NCBI RefSeq assembly: GCF_027579695.1
Contig: NC_083579.1
Coordinates: forward strand, 72,463,371 to 72,527,370
Length of the DNA stretch: 64,000 nt
Direction of reading: 5' to 3'
DNA from: Neoarius graeffei
Taxonomy: Eukaryota; Chordata; Actinopteri; Siluriformes; Ariidae
Shown here: positions 56,165 to 64,000 of the stretch, one piece after another
How positions within the stretch are numbered: the first letter of the stretch is position 1
Layout of the letters: each line of letters begins with the position of its first letter
Made by a program: the position numbers and the translations under genes
Notes under the pieces: generated by a model
Database searches by the model: none
Told to the model about the DNA's origin: nothing
The model's input: only the letters and a program-made list of their open reading frames with translations

Positions 56165-57130
56165 CGCCGTGCACTGCTGTTGAAGGTGGCCCGGCTCCCC
56201 GCAGCGCCAGCAGACCGGCCCGGGCTTTCCCTCTGCACCGGTGTTCTGGGGCTCACTCACCTGAGGTGGGGGAGAGACAGACACAGAAGGGAGAAATGGG
56301 AGGGCACCGCGGGTGCGGCGGGCCGGCTGGGGAGGTGCCGGCCCCCGCCTCTGCAGTGGGGGAATGGGGCGAGGACGGGACACAGGAGGAGGGGGAGAGA
56401 GAGAGAGAGAAGAGGAGAGAAGAGAAGATGCCGTCTGCTGTCCTGCCGCCGGGACAGCCGCCAAATGGTCCTCCGCCAGCTTGACTGCCTGATCCAGCGA
56501 CGCCGGGCAGTGGCACTGGACCCACTCCGCGGTTCCTGCTGGCAAGCGAGCGATGAACTGTTCCAGCACCACCTGTCGATGATTCCCTTGGCGTCGCAGT
56601 TGTCAGCCCTCAACCACTGCCAGCAGGCGTCTCGGAGCTGCTGGCCAAACGCGAACGGCCGGCCGACTTCCTCCAAGCGCAACGCGCGGAAGCACTGGTG
56701 CTGCTGTTCTGGGGTGTGCCCCACACGCTGGAGGACGGCCCAGCGGAGGTCTGTGTAGGCCAGCCGGCGGTCGGCGGGGAGCTGTAGCGTGGCCAGCTGT
56801 GCCTCTCCCGTTAGCAGGGGGAGGAGGCGCTGCTCCATCAGCCACCCCGAGGCTTCAGCAACTTGCTCGAAGAGCGTGATGAACACCTCGGGGTCGTCCT
56901 GCGGGCCCATCTTGGTGACGGTGAGGGGAGACGGGCCCGCGGTAGGCGCGCTGGTGGACCCCGCCGATGCAAGGAGGTGCCGGAACGCCTCTCGATCTTC
57001 TTATTGGGCCAGCACCAGGGCCTCAAAAGCGTCGCTCTTGCTCCTTCTGGAGGGTGACGAGCTCCTGGTGCTGGCTTTGCTGGGCCGTGGCGAGGGTGTG
57101 GACCAGGTCGGCGAACGGGGAGGACTCCAT
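56165..57130 (-). pseudogene. Gypsy gag with SCAN-like capsid and zinc knuckle
   Basis: Start ATG at 57130 (MESSPFADLVHTLATAQQ, a likely coiled coil with QQSQHQELVTLQKEQERR). One frameshift lies near 57025. The capsid region has FRALRLEEVGRPFAFGQQLR, RDACWQWLR, a one-base loss near 56575, then VLEQFIARLPAGTAEWVQCH and ASLDQAVKLAEDHL. This matches the SCAN domain pattern (LRELCRQWL..., LVLEQFL..LP, W-V-x-x-H-x-P-x-S...A-V-x-L-x-E-D). A proline/serine-rich linker and the knuckle CWRCGEPGHLQQQC (56212-56171) follow. Vertebrate SCAN domains are known to derive from such gags. Confidence 0.9.
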
Positions 57131-57157
57131 GGGGCTGCTCGGCTGGTGTTCCACTCC

Positions 57158-57174
57158 CCCGGGTTTCGGCACCA
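57158..57174 (-). other. Primer-binding site, complementary to tRNA-Phe 3' end
   Basis: One base after the 5' LTR the element reads TGGTGCCGAAACCCGGG. Its complement, CCCGGGTTTCGGCACCA, is the T-arm/acceptor 3' end of eukaryotic tRNA-Phe plus CCA. It is where minus-strand DNA synthesis would start. Confidence 0.85.
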
Positions 57175-57175
57175 C

Positions 57176-57489
57176 TGTAATGGTTCTAACGTAGGGCGGA
57201 GCACAGAGGACGGCAGGACAGAGATCACGTTCGTACACAGGGGTTTTTATTGCCACACTTTTCAGTGAACAATGAGAAACTAACACAGACACCCACACAC
57301 ACAACCAGCATCTGGTTCGGGGATGAGCTCCTCTGCTCTCACTCTCCCTCCTTAAATAGGGCGCGGTCACTGGGAAGACACAGACAAACACAGGTTAATT
57401 GCCGTCAGGTGTAGTGACTCTGCCACTTACCTTCCCTGACTCCGCCCTCCTGTAACAGACCGGTGCTTGACCACGCCCCCGCTGCCACA
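57176..57489 (-). repeat. 5' LTR of the Gypsy element
   Basis: Same length as the 3' LTR, with the TATTTAA box at 57352-57358 and AATAAA at 57246-57251 kept. It drives the genomic transcript leftward. Confidence 0.93.
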
Positions 57490-58017
57490 GATGTCATTTA
57501 TACAGGATACCCAGAGTCCTCTTGTCCTCTTAGTACATACAGTGGTGCCTGAAAGTTTGTGAACCCTTTAGAATTTTCTATATTTCTGCATAAATATGAC
57601 CTTAAACAACAACAGATTTTCACACAAGTCCTAAAAGTAGATAAAGACAATCCAGTTAAACAAATGAGACAAAAATATTATACTTGGTCATTTATTTATT
57701 GAGGAAAATGATCCAATATTACATATCTGTGAGTGGCAAAAGTACCGTATGTGAACTCCTAGGATTAGCAGTTACAGTAATTTGAAGGTGGAATTAGAGT
57801 CAGGTGTTTTCAATCAATGGAATGACAATCAGGTGTGAGTGAGGTGTGAGTGGGCACCCTGTTTTATTTAAAGAACAGGGATCTATCAAAGTCTGATCTT
57901 CACAACACATGTTTGTGGAAGTGTATCATGGCACAAACAAAGGAGATTTCTGAGGACCTCAGAAAAAGTGTTGTTGATGCTCATCAGGCTGGAAAAGGTT
58001 CCAAAACCATCTCTAAA

Positions 58018-58080
58018 GAGGTTATTATTCACTGATATTCGTTGAGCCTGAGGTGGATAATGGCTTTAGTATAAATACAA
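58018..58080 (-). repeat. Foreign 60-bp insertion in the Tc1 helix-turn-helix
   Basis: GTTATTATTCACTGATATTC through GGCTTTAGTATAAATAC is the reverse complement of 52380-52436 with a few changes. The Tc1 family normally continues GAATTTGGACTCCACC here (compare 41625-41640). Confidence 0.8.
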
Positions 58081-58643
58081 TCAATCAATCCACAGTCAGA
58101 CAGATTGTGTACAAATGAAGGGAATTCAAGACCATTGTTACCCTCCCCAGGAGTGGTCGACCAACAAAGATCACTCTAAAAGCAAGGCGTGTAATAGTTG
58201 GCGAAGTCACAAAGGACCCCAGGGTAACTTCTAAGCACCTGAAGGCCTCTCTCACATTGGCTAATGTTAATGTTCATGAGTCCACCATCAGGAGAACACT
58301 GATCAACAATGCTGTGCATGGCAGGGTTGCAAGGAGGAAGCCACTGCTCTCCAAAAAGAACATTGCTGCTCGTCTTCAGTTTGCTAAAGAACACGTGGAC
58401 AAGCCAGAAGGCTATTGGGAAAAAAAATTGTGGACGGATGAGACTAAAATAGAACTTTTGGGTGAAATGAGAAGTGTTATGTTTGGAGAAAGAAAAACAC
58501 TGCATTCCAGCATAAGAACTTTATCCCATCCGTGAAACATGATGGTGGTAGTTTCATGGTTTCGGCCTGTTTTGCTGCATCTGGGCCAGAAAGGCTTGCC
58601 GTCTTTGATGGAACAATAAATTCTGAATTATACCAGTGAATTC

Positions 58644-59021
58644 GGGGCGGCACGGTGGTGTAGTGGTTAGCGCTGTCGCCTCACAGCAAGAAGGTCCTGG
58701 GTTCGAGCCCCAGGGCCGGCGAGGGCCTTTCTGTGCGGAGTTTGCATGTTCTCCCCGTGTCCGCGTGGGTTTCCTCCGGGTGCTCCGGTTTCCCCCACAG
58801 TCCAAAGACATGCAGATTAGGTTAACTGGTGACTCTAAATTGATCGTAGGTGTGAATGTGAGTGTGAATGGTTGTCTGTGTCTATGTGTCAGCCCTGTGG
58901 TGACCTGGCGACTTGTCCAGGGTGTACCCCGCCTTTCGCCCGTAGTCAGCTGGGATAGGCTCCAGCTTGCCTGTGACCCTGTAGAAGGATAAAGCGGCTA
59001 CAGATAATGAGATGAGATGAG
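58644..59021 (+). repeat. tRNA-derived SINE inside Tc1, plus strand
   Basis: Full length, target duplication ACCAGTGAATTC / ACCAGCGAATTC (58632-58643, 59022-59033), in the same orientation as the transposase. Confidence 0.94.
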
Positions 59022-59141
59022 ACCAGCGAATTCTAAAGGAAAATGTTAGGACATCTGTCCATGAACTGAATCTCAAGAGAAGGTGGGTCATGCAGCAAGA
59101 CAATGACCCTAAGCACACAAGTCGTTATACCAAAGAATGGA

Positions 59142-59850
59142 CAATTTTCTATATTTCTGCATAAATATGACCTAAAACATCATCGGATTTTCACACAAGT
59201 CCTAAAAGTAGATAAAGAGAACCCAGTTAAACAAATGAGACAAAAATATTATACTGGGTCATTTATTTATTGAGGAAAATGATCCAATATTACATACCTG
59301 TGAGCGGCAAAAGTATGTGAACCTTTGCTTTCAGTATCTGGTGTGACCCCCTTGTGCAGCAATAACTGCAACTAAACATTTCCGGTAACTGTTGATCAAT
59401 CAACAAGAATAAAAGTTAGTGTTTTGGGATGGCCAAGTCAAAGTCCTGACCTTAATCCAATTGAAATGTTGTGGAAGGACCTGAAGTGAGCAGTTCATGT
59501 GAGGAAACCCACCAACATCCCAGAGTTGAAGCTGTTCTGTACGGAGGAACGGGCTAAAATTCCTCCAAGCCGGTGTGCAGGATTGATCAACAGTTACCGG
59601 AAATGTTTAGTTGCAGTTATTGCTGCACAAGGGGGTCACACCAGATACTGAAAGCAAAGGTTCACATACTTTTGCCACTCACAGGTATGTAATATTGGAT
59701 CATTTTCCTCAATAAATAAATGACCCAGTATAATATTTTTGTCTCATTTGTTTAACTGGGTTCTCTTTATGTACTTTTAGGATTTGTGTGAAAATCCGAT
59801 GATGTTTTAGGTCATATTTATGCAGAAATATAGAAAATTCTAAAGGGTTC
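59142..59850. repeat. Inverted duplication of the Tc1 3' end
   Basis: 59142-59400 (ATTTTCTATATTTCTGCATA to GTAACTGTTGATCAATC) is the reverse complement of about 59582-59845, with very few mismatches. The unrepeated loop between is about 180 bp and includes the NPIEMLW coding block. Confidence 0.88.
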
Positions 59851-59861
59851 ACAAACTTTCA

Positions 59862-60563
59862 CTGTATATTCTACCCACATTCACTGGATATGAGCAACCA
59901 ACCGCACACTCTGATTGGCCACTCTACTACTAGGATATCAGCTCATATACCATAAGTAGAGAAAAACAAAATTCAAGTGCATCAAGTCAGAAATATCACT
60001 TTGTTATCAAGTATCTAAAAGAAATAGAAAGAGTTAAAATAATTTTAACCCCCCCATCTCCTGTTCCACACTCCAGCCCAGTCTGTGGCACCAAACCACC
60101 AAAAACCTGAAAGAAGAAGAAGAAGAAGAAAATGGCAGACTGTGTTACTTAAAAACCGAGAACAAAATAAAAACTACTGGAAAACAAAACCCAAAAAGAA
60201 TTTTAAAAAGCAACAAAATATGGAATTAAATATTTGATGGTAAGAGCATTTTATTTTTATTTTTCAGGAATTATTATTCTAGCATTTTTCACAAATTGCG
60301 ACTGTCATTTCGCCAGTTTGTTTACATTCTAAGCGGAAATTATTTTGCCGGACATTTTGTATAAAGATTTTATTTATCGAATTTGCAAAAAAATAAAAAT
60401 GTTCTGTTTCTCAAAATCCAGTGAATGTGGATAGAATAAAAGAGTTATTCCACTCAATCTCTTTGTACATGGCTTATAGCCGACGAGGTGCTAAGCACCT
60501 CGTTGGCTATAAGCCATGTACAAAGAGATTGAGTGGAATAACTCTTTTATTCTATCCACATTC
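59862..60563 (-). mobile_element. MITE-like element, copy B, ending in a palindrome
   Basis: Reverse copy of 29888-30695: TATTCTACCCACATTCACTGG, GATTGGCCACTCTACTACTAGG and AACTGGCGAAATGACAG-like blocks in inverse order, ending in the long palindrome at 60423-60563. It lacks the SINE of copy A. Confidence 0.65.
60423..60563. repeat. Long palindrome, 70-bp arms, 1-base centre
   Basis: 60423-60492 (GAATGTGGATAG...GAGGTGCT) is the reverse complement of 60494-60563 with one mismatch seen (CCGACG against CGTTGG), around a single A at 60493. It would form a near-perfect cruciform. Confidence 0.93.
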
Positions 60564-61435
60564 ATTGTTATATAAAACTACTGGATTTTTTCCATCTGCA
60601 GTCCCTGAGAAGTTAAACATTCCTGATCATTCATACGGCCTTGAGATCTGAAGTAAACATCGTTAGTTTCACCTCATCATCATCATCATCATCATCCTGT
60701 CGTTCTTTTTTTTTTGCTTACAGTGCTTTATAGTAATGATATAGAAACTCCTGAATCAAACTGGTTATGTAAAGACATTATTCTCCGTGTGCTCTCCTCA
60801 AAGGTGTGTTTGCTGAGCACTGATATGAAACACATAGCCATGATGTTGGCTCTGACACTTCACAGCCTCTACTGCCTCTGTGTGGACAACTGTAATAAAT
60901 TTCTACGTTGCTTCCCTGTGGTGAAAGCTCACATCCAAGTCGTCACACACAACAAATTGATCCAGCTCTCAGATACGACACTGACACTTAAATACCATAT
61001 GTAGGCCTATTGATGATGGTTATGGAGGGAGAATACGGTATGGACCAGATATATGACACGTCATTCATGTCACAAATCTTCAGGCATTTACATTATACTG
61101 TATTAGATATCATAATTAGTGTACACTCCTAACACACATTTTCACCGGTTTGCAGTTCATACATATAGAAGCTTTACATTAATTTGCAACTGCTAGCATC
61201 ATGGAGGAAGTTCCTGTTGTGTTCTATAAGAATTGTTTTTATGCCATTCATGTAGTTTTGATCAAAGGGATTGTTCTGGGGGGGGGGGGGGTTCAAACCT
61301 GCTGGCACCCCAATAATCATGTTGATATTTTTAAATTTGCATTTGTGCTCTGTACAACTGGGATCATTATCTGAAACCACTCATTATTTATTTATGTATT
61401 TTAAATCTCTATCTACAACTATGTTTTACAAGCTT
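60564..61435. other. Intergenic region, no gene recognised
   Basis: It contains a (CAT)n run at 60674-60696 and a G homopolymer at 61278-61290. A 96-codon frame at 60714-61004 has no known domain or splice-supported structure, so it is left uncalled. Confidence 0.5.
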
Positions 61436-61439
61436 GTTT

Positions 61440-61935
61440 TTGAATATATATATGTATATACTCACGGGTTCCTCGGCGTTGCCCAGGTTTTGCAAAATTC
61501 TGGGTTGCCCCCAGACTTCCATGCCAAATTTGGTGAAGATCCGTCAAGAAATGGTGATGTTAACCCAAGACAAACACAAATCCAAACATCCACCACCCAG
61601 GGGCCCACCGGTTACCCCCTGGTGCCCAAATATGGAATTTCTGAGTTCTGCCAAATTGTGGCTATCTCCTGTACCTATGTGCCAAGTTTAGTGAAGATCT
61701 GTCGAGAGTCTGTGCTGATAAATGTAATGTGAAAGGCATTGACAGAGGGGGTAGGTGGATGTGGTGCCCCTCAGGGACCACCCTGGGGCCCATATATGAA
61801 TTTTATTTATATCCGAAAAATTCCAGCTCATCCCCGGACCTATTTGCCAGATTTGGTGAAAATCCGTTGAGCAATGGTGATTTTAGCTCAAGACAAACAA
61901 ACAAACAAACAAATGTTGCTGCTTATTATATAGAT
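61440..61935 (+). repeat. LINE/SINE-like tail repeats (TTTGGTGAAGATCCGTC)
   Basis: Three diverged sub-repeats: CCAAATTTGGTGAAGATCCG (61524), CCAAGTTTAGTGAAGATCTG (61681) and CCAGATTTGGTGAAAATCCG (61846). The end is an (ACAA)n-type tail, AAGACAAACAAACAAAC, near 61895. The form suggests the 3' end of a non-LTR element. Confidence 0.55.
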
Positions 61936-62446
61936 AACAGTTATTCCACGAAGTCGAGTCGTACATGATCTGATAGCCGATGAGGCGCGTAGCACTGAGA
62001 TTGAGACTGACGAGGTACGATGAGATTGAGTGGAATAACTGTTTTATTCGATCCACATTCACTCAATTTTGAGCAACAGAGCATTTTTATTTTTTGCAAA
62101 TTCAATAAATAACAACTTTATACAAACTGTCAGACAAAATTATTTCCGCTTAGAATGTAAACAAACTGGCAAAATTACAGTAGCAATTTGTGAAAAATAC
62201 TACAGTAATAATTCTTGAAAATTAAAAAAAGATACGTTCTTACCATCAAATACTTTTATTCCATATTTTTTTGCTTTTTTTGTATTTTGGGGGGTTTTGT
62301 TTTCGAGTAGACTTTTTATTTCATCCTCGGTTGGTTCACCAACATGCTCTGCCATTTTGTTTTTCTTTACTCACAGTATATGAGCTGATAGCCTAGTAGT
62401 AGAGTAGCGAATCAGAGTGTGATTGCTTATATCCAGTGAATGTGGA

Positions 62447-62450
<4 letters not shown>
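61935..62450 (+). mobile_element. MITE-like element, copy C
   Basis: AACAGTTATTCCACGAAGTC, ATGAGATTGAGTGGAATAACT, CCACATTCACTCAATTTTGAG and AGAATGTAAACAAACTGGC match copies A and B in order. It ends ATATCCAGTGAATGTGGATA next to an AT microsatellite. Confidence 0.7.
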
Positions 62451-62511
<61 letters not shown>

Positions 62512-62512
62512 T
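62450..62512. repeat. (AT)n microsatellite
   Basis: A TA dinucleotide run of about 60 bases joined to the MITE right end. Confidence 0.95.
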
Positions 62513-62724
62513 TCCTGATTTCAGCTATTACATGTTTCATATCCATGTCCTGACTTTTGCAGGCCAATAAAAATTTGTCTTCCTTGTGTTTAAAGTTCTT
62601 CTGTTTTCTCTAAAATGATGAATGACAAAGGAATTTTACAAACTCATATTTGGCCAAAGAGAGCAACTAAATATTTGGATCACAACTCTGACAATAGTGC
62701 TTTCCAGTTAAAACTAGAAAGGCA

Positions 62725-62980
62725 CGAGATAGGCTGCATACCTCCGCCAAGCCACATATTAGAATATTAACCAAAAAAAATAATAATCCAGGATCTGCGT
62801 ACATATCCAGATTTGCATCATCAAAAGCGAATTAAGTGTTCTTTGGCCCATGGCTCACCTTTCCTCAAAATTTTATCAAAATCCGTTCACTACTTTTTGA
62901 GTTATGTTGGTAAAAGCAAACAAACAAATGGAGGCGAAAATATAACATCCTTCAACAAAGTTGGTGGAGGTAATAACAGG
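62725..62980 (-). repeat. RTE-like 3' tail repeat
   Basis: CATACCTCCGCCAAGCCACA, TCAAAATCCGTTCACTACTT and AAACAAACAAATGGAGGCGA match the pattern of fish RTE-type LINE/SINE 3' ends. It is non-coding. Confidence 0.45.
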
Positions 62981-63036
62981 TCTGTTTGATTTAAAAAAAA
63001 TGTATTAAATCATATATTAAAACATATTTACATATA

Positions 63037-63600
63037 CACACCAGCCACTTTATTAGGAACACACACACACCTGCTGTTTGATGCAGTTCTGTAATCAGCC
63101 GATCCCTTGACAGCAGCACGATGCAAACAAATCATGCAGATACAAATCACGAACTTCAGTTAATGTTCACTTCATTCAAGCATCAGAATGGGAAAAATCG
63201 TGATCTCAAAGTGTGACTCTCTTTCACTGTGGCATGGGGGTTGGTTTGAGCCAGATGGACTGGTCTGAATATTTCAGAAACTGCTGATCTCCTGGGGTTT
63301 TCACACACAACAGTGTCTCGAGTTTATACAGAATGGTGCGAAAAACAAAAAACACTGAGTTTAGTGAGCGACAGTTCTGTGGGTGGAAACAAACGCCTTG
63401 TTGATAAGAGAGGTCAGAGGAAAATGGCCAGATTGGTTTGAGCTCTTTTGCCAGGAAGGATATAGCAACTCATAGCAACTCTTTACAACCATGGTGAACA
63501 GAAAAGCATCTCAGCATGCAACAGCAGAACAGAAGATCACATTGGGTTCCACTCCTGCAGCCAAGAACAGGAATCATAGGCTACATCCACACGACAACGG
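63037..63600 (+). mobile_element. DNA transposon 5' fragment, as 35709-36274
   Basis: CCAGCCACTTTATTAGGAAC, CTGCTGTTTGATGCAGTTC, ACTGCTGATCTCCTGGGGTT and CAACAGCAGAACAGAAGATC align block by block with 35709-36274. It stops where the last SINE begins. Confidence 0.65.
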
Positions 63601-63607
63601 CAACGAG

Positions 63608-63989
63608 ATCTCATCTCATCTCATCTCATTATCTCTAGCCGCTTTATCCTGTTCTACAGGGTCGCAGGCAAGCTGGAGCCTATCCCAGCTGACTATGGGC
63701 GAAAGGCGGGGTACACCCTGGACAAGTCGCCAGGTCATCACAGGGCTGACACATAGACACAGACAACCATTCACACTCACATTCACACCTACGGTCAATT
63801 TAGAGTCACCAGTTAACCTAACCTGCATGTCTTTGGACTGTGGGGGAAACCGGAGCACCCGGAAGAAACCCACGCGGACACGGGGAGAACATGCAAACTC
63901 CGCACAGAAAGGCCCTCGCCGGCCCCGGGGCTCGAACCCAGGACCTTCTTGCTGTGAGGCGACAGCGCTAACCACTACACCACCGTGCC
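63608..63989 (-). repeat. tRNA-derived SINE at the window end
   Basis: Full length and close to consensus. CGGCAA before the tail and after the head suggests a target duplication cut by the window edge. Confidence 0.92.
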
Positions 63990-64000
63990 GCCCTCGGCAA

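Larger units (their letters stand above)
52556..57489 (-). mobile_element. Ty3/Gypsy LTR retrotransposon, Gmr1-like
   Basis: Complete insertion on the minus strand. The 314-bp LTRs are 52556-52869 and 57176-57489, starting TGT and ending ACA. A 5-bp target duplication GATGT lies at 52551-52555 and 57490-57494. The coding order from right to left is gag, protease, integrase, reverse transcriptase, RNase H. In standard Gypsy elements integrase comes last; integrase before RT is the hallmark of the deuterostome Gmr1 group. The LTRs differ at about a dozen positions by eye (roughly 96% identity). Several frameshifts and nonsense codons make it inactive. Confidence 0.92.
57928..59655 (+). pseudogene. 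Tc1-family transposase, multiply interrupted
   Basis: MAQTKEISEDLRKSVVDAHQ begins the helix-turn-helix and is cut at 58018 by a 60-bp insertion. NVHESTIRRTLINNAVHGRV, AKEHVDKPEGYW and LWTDETKIELLG (first catalytic D) follow in an open frame at 58257-58535. The SINE and the inverted duplication separate QQDNDPKHTSRYTKEW-like sequence (59096-59140) from the C-terminal block with [11 protein letters not shown] (about 59455). It is inactive several times over. Confidence 0.88.
57540..59864 (+). mobile_element. Tc1 element, rearranged, with SINE insert
   Basis: Terminal repeat CAGTGGTGCCTGAAAGTTTG on the left. The right end is GGTTCACAAACTTTCACTG with a few bases lost. TA flanks both. Same family as 40091-42096. 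It carries a 60-bp foreign insert (58018-58080), a SINE (58644-59021) and an inverted copy of its own 3' end (59142-59400). Confidence 0.9.

Noticed and set aside
55984-56758. Plus-strand ORFs of 166 and 227 codons
   Set aside because: They are antisense to the Gypsy gag, whose minus-strand motifs (SCAN-like, zinc knuckle) are decisive; GC-rich DNA gives long shadow frames.
60714-61004. 96-codon ORF as a possible gene
   Set aside because: No known family signature, no upstream promoter or splice evidence; composition fits chance.

Overview
The window is nuclear DNA of a bony fish, most likely a teleost. The evidence is three T-cell receptor V segments of fish TRBV type with split leader exons and 23-bp-spacer recombination signals, 21 copies of a tRNA-headed fish SINE, several Tc1/mariner lineages, hAT and PIF/Harbinger MITEs, a Rex1/Babar-like LINE and a Ty3/Gypsy element. 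A catfish-type genome would fit the Mermaid-like SINE plus Tc1 load, but the sequence alone does not fix the species. No prokaryotic or viral gene organisation is present.

Layout. 1-3.7 kb: remnants of hAT elements and an unusual TIR element carrying two short, convergent, decayed coding pieces (a THAP zinc-finger ORF and an N-terminal exon of an uncharacterised vertebrate protein family), interrupted by a tandem SINE pair. 3.9-12 kb: three TRBV segments, all on the minus strand, about 3.6-3.9 kb apart; no D, J or C segment is visible. 12-32 kb: transposable-element mosaic: a LINE with a nested Tc1 (15.5-19.4 kb), a TA-flanked element (19.5-20.8 kb), a Harbinger MITE inside a SINE (21.8-22.9 kb), another Tc1 (23.1-24.8 kb), a hAT MITE (25.05-25.78 kb), LINE fragments (27.8-29.1 kb) and a decayed Tc1 (30.7-32.1 kb). 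32.5-35.4 kb: SINE-unit-SINE-unit-SINE tandem duplication. 35.7-37.6 kb: DNA transposon with a Harbinger insert. 37.6-38.6 and 44.3-45.35 kb: the most unique-looking DNA, with possible conserved noncoding stretches. 38.6-43.8 kb: four-level nest of repeats. 45.4-48.0 kb: second copy of the THAP/TIR element, split by an almost intact Tc1. 50.7-52.0 kb: hAT element with a BED-finger exon. 52.55-57.49 kb: complete but decayed Gypsy retrotransposon, both LTRs and target duplication present, with order gag-protease-integrase-RT-RNase H (Gmr1-like) and a SCAN-like gag. 57.5-59.9 kb: rearranged Tc1 with a SINE. 59.9-64 kb: palindromic MITEs, LINE tails and a last SINE.

Function. The only plausible functional host genes are the three TRBV segments, which supply variable domains to T-cell receptor beta chains after V(D)J joining. 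Everything else recognisable is mobile DNA, almost all inactivated. The insertions give a clear relative chronology, and the SINEs have repeatedly acted as targets or recombination substrates.
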